Shown: positions 23,667 to 32,358 of the stretch, piece by piece
How positions within the stretch are numbered: the stretch's first letter is position 1
How the letters are laid out: the number at the start of each line of letters is the position of its first letter
Source: Lactiplantibacillus pingfangensis
GTDB lineage: Bacteria; Bacillota; Bacilli; Lactobacillales; Lactobacillaceae
Assembly: GCF_005404945.1 (NCBI RefSeq)
Contig: NZ_BJDG01000026.1
Location: 1 to 51,710 of the forward strand
DNA length: 51,710 bases
Reading direction: 5' to 3'
Notes under the pieces: generated by a model
What the model was told of the DNA's origin: nothing
The model's input: only the letters and a program-made list of their open reading frames with translations
Databases searched by the model: none
Position numbers and translations under genes: made by a program

Positions 23667-25100
23667 ATGAGTAAATTAGATGAAATTAAAATTGGTTTTG
23701 CGCCAACGCGTCGAAACATTTTTTCCGCAGATGCAGCAATTGAATTTGCCGATAAGACACGGGACAAGCTTGATTCGATGGCGGTCAATTATGTCGATAT
23801 TAAAGACGTAAATGATGATGGCTTGCTCTATGATGATGCGGGCATGAATAAAATCACCGATAAATTTAAAGCTGCTAAAATTGATAGTTTGTTTTTAGCG
23901 AATGAGAACTTTGGAACTGAATATGAGTGTGCTCGTTTAGCTAAACAATTTGATGTTCCAGTGCTCTTGTGGGGACCTAAGGATGAAGCACCAGCAGCAG
24001 ATGGCTCGCGATTACGCGATACACAGTGTGGTTTATTCGCTATTGGGAAGGTCTTACGACGTTTTCAAGTCCCATTTACCTATTTAGTTAATGTTGATAT
24101 TGATGATCCGGAATTTGAACGTGGTGTTACTGATTTCATTAAAGTATGCAATGTTGTTAAAACATTTAAAAATACGCGAATTTTGCAAGTCGGTCCACGA
24201 CCATTTGATTTCTGGTCAACCATGGTTAATGAAGGCGAATTACTTGAACGATTCAATATTTCAATGTCACCAATTCCGCTGAATGAACTTGTTGATGAAA
24301 TTCATGCTTGCCAAAAAGATAACGATACTGAAATCGATGAAACCATTGCGACGTTACGTCAAGTTGCCGACATTGATATTAGTGACAAGGATTTAAACAT
24401 GGTCGCAGCTTTGAAGGTCGCACTAAAGCATAAAATGATTGAGTATGGTTGCAATGCTGGGGCAATTCAATGCTGGACGGCATTACAAGACTTAATTGGT
24501 ATCTTACCTTATGCATCTGAATCCTTGTTGCAAGATGAAGGTATGCCGGTAACTTGTGAAACTGATATCCATGGGGTCATCTCAGAGTTGATCGTTGAAG
24601 CTGCAACTTTGGGCGAACATAAGGCAGTCTTTGCTGATGTGAACTGCCGACACCCAGAAAATCCAAACGGTGAATTATTACAACATTTAGGTGTTTTCCC
24701 ATTTTCAACAGCCAAGAATCGACCATCACTACCGAAATCACATTTTGTTTTTGATTATCCTGGCTCAGTTGCGTTTGAAGCCCAGACAGGCAATTACACA
24801 CTTTGTCGTTTTGATGGTGACAATGGCAAATATTCGATGTTAATGGGGAATGCTGAGGCGGTTGCCGGACCATATGAACAAGGAACCTATCTTTGGCTGC
24901 AATTTAAGAATTTAAACCGATTTGAAACCAAACTGGTATATGGACCATACATCCATCACATTGCTGCTGTTACTGACGATGTGGTACCAATCCTTTATGA
25001 AGCATGTAAGTATATTGGCGTAACACCTGATTTCTATGATCCAATTGAAGATGATGTTCAGGCATATTTACGTGGAGATATTACTTCGATCGTTAAATAG
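23667..25100 (+). CDS. Fucose/arabinose-isomerase-like sugar isomerase, putative D-apiose isomerase
   Basis: A 477-residue protein of the L-fucose/L-arabinose isomerase-like superfamily. Visible features are the Rossmann-like N-terminal domains with LFLANENFGTEYECARLAKQ, then NAGAIQCWTALQ (about 259-270), the metal-site region CETDIHGVISELI (about 295-307) and the C-terminal YGPYIHHIAAV with paired histidines. These enzymes interconvert aldoses and ketoses with Mn2+. Its companions (split transketolase, FGGY kinase, ribose-type ABC transporter) match the D-apiose transketolase pathway, in which an isomerase makes D-apulose. That substrate is inferred from context. AGGAGGAAAT precedes the ATG. 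It is the first gene of the LacI-controlled operon. Confidence 0.75.
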   Translation: MSKLDEIKIGFAPTRRNIFSADAAIEFADKTRDKLDSMAVNYVDIKDVNDDGLLYDDAGMNKITDKFKAAKIDSLFLANENFGTEYECARLAKQFDVPVLLWGPKDEAPAADGSRLRDTQCGLFAIGKVLRRFQVPFTYLVNVDIDDPEFERGVTDFIKVCNVVKTFKNTRILQVGPRPFDFWSTMVNEGELLERFNISMSPIPLNELVDEIHACQKDNDTEIDETIATLRQVADIDISDKDLNMVAALKVALKHKMIEYGCNAGAIQCWTALQDLIGILPYASESLLQDEGMPVTCETDIHGVISELIVEAATLGEHKAVFADVNCRHPENPNGELLQHLGVFPFSTAKNRPSLPKSHFVFDYPGSVAFEAQTGNYTLCRFDGDNGKYSMLMGNAEAVAGPYEQGTYLWLQFKNLNRFETKLVYGPYIHHIAAVTDDVVPILYEACKYIGVTPDFYDPIEDDVQAYLRGDITSIVK

Positions 25101-25112
25101 GAGGGAAATAGT

Positions 25113-25964
25113 TTGAATACAGAAGAACTTGGTTCAAATATTAAGGAACTAAAAATTACTGCCGCGCAAGTTCGGAAAGCAACTTGGGAAATGATCTACC
25201 GGGCCAAAACAGGACATACTGGTTCTGATTTGTCCTGTGCTGATATTTTAGTCGCGTTATATTTCAGCGTATTGAAACAAGAACCAGATGCATTTGATGA
25301 CCCTAACCGTGATCGCTATATCCAATCAAAAGGTCATGCCGTTGAAATTTTGTACAATGTTTTAGCTGAGCGAGGCTTTATTCCAAAGTCAGACTTACTC
25401 ACTTATTCACAATTCAAATCGGATTATATTGGACATCCAACTAACCATATTCATGGGATCGAAATGAATACCGGTTCATTAGGTCATGGTTTGGGCCTAG
25501 GTGTGGGGATTGCTAAGGCAGCTAAATTAAATCATCAAGATTATCATACCTTTGTCCTAATGGGTGATGGTGAACAAGCAGAAGGCTCGGTTTGGGAGGC
25601 TGCGATGGCAGCCGGTAGTTTTAAACTGGATAATTTAACAGCAATTATTGACCACAATGGGTTACAGATTAGTGGTCCCATCAAAGATGTGATGAACAGC
25701 GAGCCACTATTTGAAAAATATGAAGCTTTCGGATTTGACGTTCAAGAAGTGGATGGCAATGATATGGCTCAATTAGTTACAGCTTTGTCAGCACCAAACG
25801 AGACTGGCAAACCACGTTTAATTTTAGCTGATACGGTTAAAGGCAAAGGCGTCAGCTTTGCAGAGAACCAGGCCGCTTGGCATCACAAGGTTCCGACTGA
25901 AGAACAATATCAAGAAGGTTTGCAAGAATTCGACGCAGAGATTGAGAGGTTACGTAATGAGTAA
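25113..25964 (+). CDS. Transketolase-like N-terminal (TPP-binding) subunit
   Basis: A 283-residue protein covering only the thiamine-diphosphate-binding half of transketolase. SKGHAVEILYNVLAERG supplies the conserved His region, GSLGHGLGLGVGIA the substrate and TPP contacts, and GDGEQAEGSVWEAAMAA (from about 151) the TPP/Mg motif with DHNGLQISG after it. It needs the pyrimidine-binding partner encoded next. Split transketolases occur in specialised catabolic operons; in the D-apiose route such a pair (AptA/AptB) transfers a two-carbon unit from D-apulose-4-P to glyceraldehyde-3-P, giving xylulose-5-P and dihydroxyacetone phosphate. The eight-base overlap with the next gene fits a heteromer. 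Confidence 0.88.
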   Translation: MNTEELGSNIKELKITAAQVRKATWEMIYRAKTGHTGSDLSCADILVALYFSVLKQEPDAFDDPNRDRYIQSKGHAVEILYNVLAERGFIPKSDLLTYSQFKSDYIGHPTNHIHGIEMNTGSLGHGLGLGVGIAKAAKLNHQDYHTFVLMGDGEQAEGSVWEAAMAAGSFKLDNLTAIIDHNGLQISGPIKDVMNSEPLFEKYEAFGFDVQEVDGNDMAQLVTALSAPNETGKPRLILADTVKGKGVSFAENQAAWHHKVPTEEQYQEGLQEFDAEIERLRNE

Positions 25965-26901
25965 TAGTAAAAAAGCGGGCGACGTTATTTGTGAAGAGTT
26001 GATTGCAGCGGCAACGGCCAATCCAGATGTTCTGGCGGTTACTAGTGACTCAAGAGGTTCGGCTTCTTTAAGCCCATTTGCAGTCCAGCTTCCAGATCAA
26101 TTGATCGAAATGGGAATTGCCGAACAAAACTCAGTAACTGTTAGCGCTGGCTTGGCTCACAGCGGTAAGCGGCCGTTTACATTTTCACCAGCGGCCTTTC
26201 TGAGTGCTCGGAGTATTGAACAAGTTAAAGTTGATGTAACGTACTCTAATACGAATGTTAAATTAGTTGGAATTAGTGGCGGGAATTCTTATAGTGTCTT
26301 GGGTAATACCCATCACTCGTTACAAGATTTAGCAACAACGCGGGCTTTACCTAATTTACAAGTTTATATGCCGGCCGATCGTGCTCAAACGCAAGGATTG
26401 ATGAGATATTTGGTTAAGTCTGATCTACCAGCGTATATTCGAATTGGTAAGAAAGCTTTAACAGACGTGTATGACAGTGCTGAAGTAGCTTTCAAAGGCC
26501 CTGGCAAAGCTAACTTAGTTGTTGATAATGGTGATGATATCACGTTGCTGGCAGCAGGTGAAACGGTAGCAATTGCCGTTGATGCTGCAACCGAACTTAA
26601 ACAACGCGGGATTCAAGCTAAGGTTGTCGATTTGGTTAGTGTTAAACCGATTGATAAAGAGATGATTAATGCTGTCGCTGATGCCACCCATCATTTTGTG
26701 ACAATTGAAGAACACTCAACTATCGGCGGTTTAGGTTCAGCAGTTGCTGAAGTAGTTGCACCGCGAGGAGATACTAAGGTAGACTTCGTTGGTTTTCCGG
26801 ATGCACCAGCGATTGCTGGCACACAAGATGAGGTCTTTAAGTATTACGGTATTGATACTCAAGATATTGCTGATCGTGTTGAAAAATTGTTGAAGGCGTG
26901 A
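25957..26901 (+). CDS. Transketolase-like C-terminal subunit
   Basis: A 314-residue partner of the preceding gene, with the pyrimidine-binding domain (GIAEQNSVTVSAGLAHSG; Glu56 is the expected TPP-activating Glu), then VGISGGNSYSVLGNTHHSLQD and the C-terminal transketolase domain (DITLLAAGETVAIAVDAA, VVDLVSVKPID, EEHSTIGGLGSAVAE). I chose the ATG at 25957, which overlaps the upstream stop and begins MSNSKKAGD. Both halves are complete, so an active two-subunit transketolase is likely. The proposed substrate, apulose-4-phosphate, is inferred from the operon. Confidence 0.88.
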   Translation: MSNSKKAGDVICEELIAAATANPDVLAVTSDSRGSASLSPFAVQLPDQLIEMGIAEQNSVTVSAGLAHSGKRPFTFSPAAFLSARSIEQVKVDVTYSNTNVKLVGISGGNSYSVLGNTHHSLQDLATTRALPNLQVYMPADRAQTQGLMRYLVKSDLPAYIRIGKKALTDVYDSAEVAFKGPGKANLVVDNGDDITLLAAGETVAIAVDAATELKQRGIQAKVVDLVSVKPIDKEMINAVADATHHFVTIEEHSTIGGLGSAVAEVVAPRGDTKVDFVGFPDAPAIAGTQDEVFKYYGIDTQDIADRVEKLLKA

Positions 26902-26910
26902 GGTTATATT

Positions 26911-28416
26911 ATGGCAGATTATATAATTGGGATTGATGAAAGTACCCAAAGTACTAAAGCATTTTTATATGATCAGCAAGGTAAAATTGTCGCGAAGTCA
27001 AATCGTAAACATCGACAAATCATTAATGATCAAGGTTGGATCAGTCATGATCTTGATGAAATCTATGCGAACTTAATGAGTTGCATTGATGAAGTAGTGA
27101 AAGTTGCTGACGTTGACGCAACCAGTATTAAAGCGATTGGCTTAACTAATCAACGAGAAACCGTTGCAGCTTGGTCACGGAGTTCCGGTAAACCTCTGGG
27201 ATTGGCAGTTGTCTGGCAAGATGCGCGTTCTGACGCGCTTTGTCAGCAACTACGTATGAAACATCCGGGATTGGACGACCTTGTACGAGAAAAATCTGGG
27301 ATACCGTTATCTCCGTATTTTCCAGCAGCCAAGATGGCTTGGTTGCTGACACATAATGAACAAGTGGAGCAAGCTGCTAATCAGCATGATTTGTGTTTAG
27401 GCACTATTGATAGTTGGTTGCTATTTCAACTCACTCACGGCCGTTACTTTGTCACAGAACCCTCGAATGCCTGTCGAACTGAGTTAATGGATCTTAAAAC
27501 ACTAACGTGGGATCCAGAGTTATTGAATTTATTCGGAATCCCAGAAGATGCGTTGCCAACAATTCAGCCATCTGATAGTGATTTTGGTAAGACTGATTTC
27601 AATGGTGTTTTATCACAACCGGTAACGATTCATGGTGTTCTTGGTGATTCAGAAGCTGCCCTTTATGGCCAAGGTGGTACCGAAGTAGGTGCATTGAAGG
27701 CAACCTATGGAACGGGCTCCTCAATTATGGTCAATGTTGGACCTGAGTTGGTGCGATCTACTGCTGGATTAGTTAGTTCTATTGGCTGGCAACAAGGCGG
27801 TAATGTTGCTTATGTTCTGGAAGGAAATATTAATTACACTGGTGCTTTGATTACTTGGTTGAAAGATCGACTACATTTAATCCATGATGCTGGTGAGACC
27901 GAACAGTTAGCACTTGCTGCTAATTCAAAAGATCAAACTGTGATTGTGCCAGCATTTACTGGTTTGGGAGCGCCATACTGGTTAAATGAAGCCCGAGCAA
28001 CGGTAGTTAATATGTCATCGACAACTGGGCGGGAAGAGTTCGTTAAGGCTAGCTTAGAAGCAATTGCCTTACAAATTCAGGCAGTTATTGAGTCAACCGT
28101 AAATGATATCGACCACATTAGCCATGATCTATTTGTTGATGGCGGTCCTACCCACAATGATTTCTTAATGCAGTGTCAGAGTAATTTTAGTAACTTACGT
28201 GTCGCAGTTCCTAATAATGAAGATATGAGTGCCTTTGGAGCCGCTTTGATTGCTGGGAATGCGGTCGGATTTTACGATAGCAGTCAAGTAAGCACATATC
28301 TGGACTATCGTTACTATGAACCTAAATTGTTACCAGCCGATCGTCAGCAGAAGTTACAAAATTGGAACGATGCGATTCAAACTGTGAAGTATCATGCTCA
28401 AAATTTATCAAAATAA
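26911..28416 (+). CDS. FGGY-family carbohydrate kinase, putative apulose kinase
   Basis: A 501-residue FGGY kinase. The N-terminal phosphate loop is GIDESTQSTKAFLYD (7-21), SIKAIGLTNQRETVAAW (about 72-88) and WQDARSD are glycerol/xylulokinase-like, LKATYGTGSSIMVN (about 267-280) is the FGGY signature region, and VDGGPTHNDFLMQCQSN with EDMSAFGAALIA forms the C-terminal ATP-binding part. Glycerol-kinase-like elements are present but the genomic setting is not glycerol metabolism. In an apiose-type pathway it would phosphorylate the ketose D-apulose before the transketolase. It starts ten bases after the transketolase gene. Confidence 0.85.
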   Translation: MADYIIGIDESTQSTKAFLYDQQGKIVAKSNRKHRQIINDQGWISHDLDEIYANLMSCIDEVVKVADVDATSIKAIGLTNQRETVAAWSRSSGKPLGLAVVWQDARSDALCQQLRMKHPGLDDLVREKSGIPLSPYFPAAKMAWLLTHNEQVEQAANQHDLCLGTIDSWLLFQLTHGRYFVTEPSNACRTELMDLKTLTWDPELLNLFGIPEDALPTIQPSDSDFGKTDFNGVLSQPVTIHGVLGDSEAALYGQGGTEVGALKATYGTGSSIMVNVGPELVRSTAGLVSSIGWQQGGNVAYVLEGNINYTGALITWLKDRLHLIHDAGETEQLALAANSKDQTVIVPAFTGLGAPYWLNEARATVVNMSSTTGREEFVKASLEAIALQIQAVIESTVNDIDHISHDLFVDGGPTHNDFLMQCQSNFSNLRVAVPNNEDMSAFGAALIAGNAVGFYDSSQVSTYLDYRYYEPKLLPADRQQKLQNWNDAIQTVKYHAQNLSK

Positions 28417-28432
28417 ATTAAACGCACACTAA

Positions 28433-28446
28433 TGTAAGCGCTTTAT
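28433..28446 (+). promoter_or_regulatory. cre-like site before ABC transporter genes
   Basis: TGTAAGCGCTTTAT matches the left half and centre of the cre consensus but not the last two bases. It lies in the 52-base gap between the kinase and transporter genes and might give extra catabolite control over the transporter half of the operon. Confidence 0.4.
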
Positions 28447-28468
28447 ACACCTGTGGAGGTGATTGTTG

Positions 28469-29968
28469 TTGAAAGTTGAATTAAAGAATATTTCGAAATC
28501 GTTTGGTGAAAACCATGTTTTGGAAGGTGTTGATTTAACTGTTGAACCGGGTGAAGTTCATTCACTTGTAGGTGAAAATGGTGCCGGAAAATCAACATTG
28601 ATGAATATTTTTACCGGACTTTTAAAGTCCGATGGTGGTGAGATTCTAGTGGATGGTAAAGCAGTCCATTATTCAGGTCCACTAGATGCAGAACAACATG
28701 GCATTTCATTTATTCATCAGGAAATGAATAATTTTGCGGAAATGTCGGTTGTTGACAACATGTTTCTAAGTAAGGAATTGCGAACCAAGTTTGGATTAAT
28801 GGATCAGAAGACGATGATCAAGCAAGCAAATCATTATTTAGGTGAGTTGGGATCAAATATTGATGTATTGGCACCAATTGGGTCGTTAACTGTTGGTAAT
28901 CAACAAATGATTGAAATTGCTAAGTCATTAATGACTAATGCTAAAGTGATTATCATGGATGAACCAACGGCGGCCTTAACTGGTAATGAAATTAAGCAAT
29001 TATTTGAAGTTGTCAATAAATTAAGAGCCAAAGGGGTTTCGTTTATTTATATCTCTCATCGGATGGAAGAAATCTTTAAAATTGCAGATCGTGTGACGGT
29101 TATGCGTGATGGTGTTTCAGTTGCGACTTATAAAGTTGCTGATGTTGCAATGAAACAATTAGTTCATGACATGGTCGGTCGTGACATTGGGTCATTTTAT
29201 CCGGATCGTAATCCCAAAATTGGTAAAGTCGCTTTAGAAGCAAAACATCTCAAAGAAAATGGTGTCTTTGATGATATTAACTTTGAAGTCCATGATGGTG
29301 AAATATTAGGTTTCTCGGGCTTGATGGGTGCCGGAAGAACTGAAATTATGCGCGCTATTTTCGGGATTGATAAGTTAACTTCGGGTGAAATTTTATTAGA
29401 TGGCAAGAAAGTTTCGATTCATACACCAGAGCAAGCCATCAGGCATAATATTGGTTTCTTGACGGAAGACCGCAAAGATGAAGGCCTGATTCTGGAAGAT
29501 TCGATCTACAACAATATTGCCTTACCTTCAATTGAAGGGTTCAAAAAACATGGTCTGATTGATGATAAAACCATCGATGACTTTGTGAAGATGCTAATGA
29601 AACGCCTAACAGTTAAAGCAATGGGTGCGGATGTTTCTGCGGGAAGTTTATCCGGTGGTAATCAGCAGAAAGTTGTTTTGGCCAAGTGGGTTGGATCAGG
29701 TGCCCGGGTGTTAATTTTGGATGAACCAACTCGTGGGGTTGATGTTGGAGCTAAACGTGAAATTTATGAACTGATGAATGAGTTAACCGACCGAAATGTA
29801 GCGATTATCATGATTTCCAGTGATTTGCCGGAAGTTCTAAGTATGAGTGATCGAATTGCGGTTGTTTATGAAGGGCGAATTACCGGAGTGGTTGATGCCA
29901 AAGGCGCTACTCAAGATATGGTTATGACGCTCGCAACGGGAGGAACAGTCAATGCAACAAGTAGATAA
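28469..29968 (+). CDS. Ribose-type sugar ABC transporter, ATP-binding protein
   Basis: A 499-residue RbsA-type protein with two tandem ABC domains. The first has Walker A GENGAGKST (35-43), a signature-like LTVGNQQMIEIAKSL and Walker B VIIMDEPTAAL. The second has a degenerate Walker A (GLMGAGRTEIMR), LSGGNQQKVVLAKW and LILDEPTRGVD. Three in-frame TTG codons occur at 28463, 28466 and 28469; the last is best spaced from GGAGGTGA. It powers uptake through the permease encoded next, whose start overlaps by 17 bases. The specificity is set by the binding protein, here perhaps D-apiose and/or ribose. Confidence 0.93.
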   Translation: MKVELKNISKSFGENHVLEGVDLTVEPGEVHSLVGENGAGKSTLMNIFTGLLKSDGGEILVDGKAVHYSGPLDAEQHGISFIHQEMNNFAEMSVVDNMFLSKELRTKFGLMDQKTMIKQANHYLGELGSNIDVLAPIGSLTVGNQQMIEIAKSLMTNAKVIIMDEPTAALTGNEIKQLFEVVNKLRAKGVSFIYISHRMEEIFKIADRVTVMRDGVSVATYKVADVAMKQLVHDMVGRDIGSFYPDRNPKIGKVALEAKHLKENGVFDDINFEVHDGEILGFSGLMGAGRTEIMRAIFGIDKLTSGEILLDGKKVSIHTPEQAIRHNIGFLTEDRKDEGLILEDSIYNNIALPSIEGFKKHGLIDDKTIDDFVKMLMKRLTVKAMGADVSAGSLSGGNQQKVVLAKWVGSGARVLILDEPTRGVDVGAKREIYELMNELTDRNVAIIMISSDLPEVLSMSDRIAVVYEGRITGVVDAKGATQDMVMTLATGGTVNATSR

Positions 29969-30929
29969 TGAGACACCAAAGAAAAAGTTTGATTTTAAAC
30001 AAATTATCAGCAAGATGGGAACAGTAATTGCACTACTGATACTAGTCTTGGTAGTAACAATTGCTAATCCAGGCTTCTTGCAACCAGATAACTTACTTAA
30101 TCTGCTACGGCAGACTTCGATTAATGCCATTATTGCCTTTGGGATGACCTTTGTTATTTTAACTGGTGGCATTGATTTATCTGTTGGTTCTATTCTTGCC
30201 TTTACGGGTGCAGTTACTGCTTCCACAATCGGAAGTGGGACACCGGCCTGGTTAGCGATTCTTTTTGGATTATTGTTAGGTGCATTATTTGGCTGTTTGA
30301 ATGGTTTCATCATTGCTTACGGGAAGGCGGCTGCGTTCATTGCAACTTTAGCCACTATGACCATTTTTCGTGGGGCAACCTATGTCTTTACAGACGGGAA
30401 TCCAATTTCCAGCAATGCATTGAATAATAGCTTTCTCTTCCAATACGTTGGGCGCGGTTACCTGTTTGGAATTCCATTTCCGATTATTATCATGGTTGTA
30501 GCCTTCCTGATTTGGTTTGTTGTTTTAAACAAGACAGCGTTTGGTCGTAAGACATATGCTTTAGGTGGTAACGAAAGAGCCGCATTTGTTGCTGGGGTTA
30601 ACACTAATAAAACAACTATATTGATTTACACGATTTCAGGCCTAATGGCGTCATTGGCCGGAATGATTTTAACTTCACGATTGAGTTCAGCGCAACCTGA
30701 TGCTGGGACCTCATATGAAATGGATGCGATTGCGGCGGTTGTCCTTGGTGGGACTAGTTTAGCCGGCGGGAAAGGTCGTATTACAGGAACCCTAGTTGGT
30801 GCATTAATTATTGGGACATTGAATAATGGGATGAACTTATTAGGAATTTCTAGTTTCTACCAACAAATTGTAAAAGGTGTTGTAATTTTGATTGCTGTTT
30901 TGTTAGACCGTAAAAAAAATAAAGCCTAG
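29952..30929 (+). CDS. Ribose-type sugar ABC transporter, permease
   Basis: A 325-residue RbsC-like permease with about 8-10 membrane segments. Conserved parts are FGMTFVILTGGIDLSVGSILAF (about 56-77), ALGGNERAAFVAGV, and AAVVLGGTSLAGGKGRITGT near 258-277, the loop that contacts the ATPase. It forms the translocation channel with the ATPase and receives sugar from the lipoprotein encoded next. GGGAGGAACAG precedes the ATG inside the upstream gene. Confidence 0.94.
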   Translation: MQQVDNETPKKKFDFKQIISKMGTVIALLILVLVVTIANPGFLQPDNLLNLLRQTSINAIIAFGMTFVILTGGIDLSVGSILAFTGAVTASTIGSGTPAWLAILFGLLLGALFGCLNGFIIAYGKAAAFIATLATMTIFRGATYVFTDGNPISSNALNNSFLFQYVGRGYLFGIPFPIIIMVVAFLIWFVVLNKTAFGRKTYALGGNERAAFVAGVNTNKTTILIYTISGLMASLAGMILTSRLSSAQPDAGTSYEMDAIAAVVLGGTSLAGGKGRITGTLVGALIIGTLNNGMNLLGISSFYQQIVKGVVILIAVLLDRKKNKA

Positions 30930-30956
30930 GGGCCAAAAGAAGCGGGGAATAAGAAA

Positions 30957-31916
30957 ATGAAACGTTCATTTAAGCGTCTGTTAACAATTGGAGCAGTAGT
31001 GTTACTTAGTGCTGGTGCACTAGCAGGGTGTGGTGGTACTGGATTAAGTAGTGGTACAAGTTCTTCAAATAAAGTTGAGAAGAAAAAGCCAGATAAATTA
31101 ACTGTTGGGGTTTCAATTTCAACTTTATCTAATCCAGCATTTATTGTTTTAAAGAATAAAATTGAAGATTATGCTAAAAAGAACGGAACTAAAGTCCAAA
31201 TTACTGATGCCCAAAATGATACTGCTAAACAAAATAACGACGTGGAAGACTTTGTTCAGAAGAAAGTTGATGCTATTATTGTCAACCCTTGTGATTCTTC
31301 AGCAATTACGCCAGAAGTTAAGAGTGCTAATAAAGCGGGTATTCCAGTCGTCTGTGTTGACCGTTCTAGTGATGGCGGTAAAGTTTTAAGTACCGTTGCA
31401 ACTGACTCGGTTAAAGGTGGTAAGATGGCTGGTGATTACCTGATCAAGCAACTTGGTGAAGGTAGTAAAGTGGCTGAAATTACAGGTATTCCAGGGGCTT
31501 CTGCCACCCGTGAACGTGGTCAAGGATTTGATGGTGCTGTTAAAGGTAAATTGGATATTGTTACTAAGCAAACTGCTAACTTTGACCGTGCTAAAGGGTT
31601 AACTGTTGCTGAAAATATTATTCAAGCCCATCCAGAAATCAAAGCAATCTTTGCTCAAAACGATGCGATGGCTGTTGGGGCTGCTAAAGCTGTTTCAGGT
31701 AGTAGCCACAAAGACATCAAGGTCGTTGGTTTTGACGGTGAAGCTTCATTCTTGAAGATGATTAAGAATGGACAAGGGACTGCTACGATTGCCCAACGTT
31801 GGGACTTAATGGGGACGATGAGTTTAGACGCTGTTTATGACCATTATCAAGGTAAGAAAGTCAAGAAGACGATTCATTCACCAATTAAGTTAACAACTAA
31901 GGCTAACGTTAAATAG
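30957..31916 (+). CDS. Ribose-type sugar-binding lipoprotein
   Basis: A 319-residue extracellular binding protein. The N-terminus MKRSFKRLLT plus a hydrophobic stretch and the lipobox LAGC (modified Cys25) give a lipoprotein signal. The mature part is a type I periplasmic-binding fold: LTVGVSISTLSNPAFIVLKN, DAIIVNPCDSSAITPEVKSA, IPVVCVDRSSDGG, AIFAQNDAMAVGAAKAV and VVGFDGEASFLKMI are RbsB-like. It captures the sugar outside the membrane and delivers it to the RbsC-like channel. In the apiose work of others, binding proteins of this ABC class recognised D-apiose; here specificity is not proven. Confidence 0.93.
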   Translation: MKRSFKRLLTIGAVVLLSAGALAGCGGTGLSSGTSSSNKVEKKKPDKLTVGVSISTLSNPAFIVLKNKIEDYAKKNGTKVQITDAQNDTAKQNNDVEDFVQKKVDAIIVNPCDSSAITPEVKSANKAGIPVVCVDRSSDGGKVLSTVATDSVKGGKMAGDYLIKQLGEGSKVAEITGIPGASATRERGQGFDGAVKGKLDIVTKQTANFDRAKGLTVAENIIQAHPEIKAIFAQNDAMAVGAAKAVSGSSHKDIKVVGFDGEASFLKMIKNGQGTATIAQRWDLMGTMSLDAVYDHYQGKKVKKTIHSPIKLTTKANVK

Positions 31917-31941
31917 TTAAGACTGAAGAGGTTTAAGCTAA

Positions 31942-32334
31942 ATGAAAAAGAGTGCAGTGTTGAATACTGAAATATCGTACGTGATTGCTGACATGGGACA
32001 TTTTGACACATTGATGATTGGTGATGCTGGAATGCCAGTACCTGATGGCACAAAGAAAATTGATTTAGCAGTTACGTTAGGACTCCCAACTTTCATCGAC
32101 GTTTTAAAAAATGTTTTGAGTGAGTTACAAGTGCAAAAGGTCTATCTTGCAGAAGAAATCAAGGTTGAGAATCCGAAACAACTGGAAGCGATCAAATCAC
32201 TAGTGGATGTGCCCATTGAATTTATGCCACATACAGAAATGAAAGCGCATTTAACTCATGATAAGGCCTTTATCCGAACGGGTGAAAGCACACCGTTCTC
32301 AAATATCATTTTAGAGAGTGGTGTCACGTTTTAA
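31942..32334 (+). CDS. rbsD: D-ribose pyranase (RbsD family)
   Basis: A 130-residue RbsD/FucU protein of normal length. [34 protein letters not shown] contains the active-site His (GHFD, His20 in the family) and AG-P loop, and the C-terminal [21 protein letters not shown] is the family end with the conserved FIRTGE..PYANIIL pattern. It interconverts ribopyranose and ribofuranose forms so that ribokinase gets its substrate. Its place between transporter and ribokinase is the classical rbs order. Confidence 0.93.
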   Translation: MKKSAVLNTEISYVIADMGHFDTLMIGDAGMPVPDGTKKIDLAVTLGLPTFIDVLKNVLSELQVQKVYLAEEIKVENPKQLEAIKSLVDVPIEFMPHTEMKAHLTHDKAFIRTGESTPFSNIILESGVTF

Positions 32335-32358
32335 AAATATTGTGAGGAGTGATGCTTA

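Noticed and set aside
29837-30313. 158-codon minus-strand frame across the ABC ATPase/permease junction
   Set aside because: It overlaps two clear genes, is of low-complexity composition and resembles no family.
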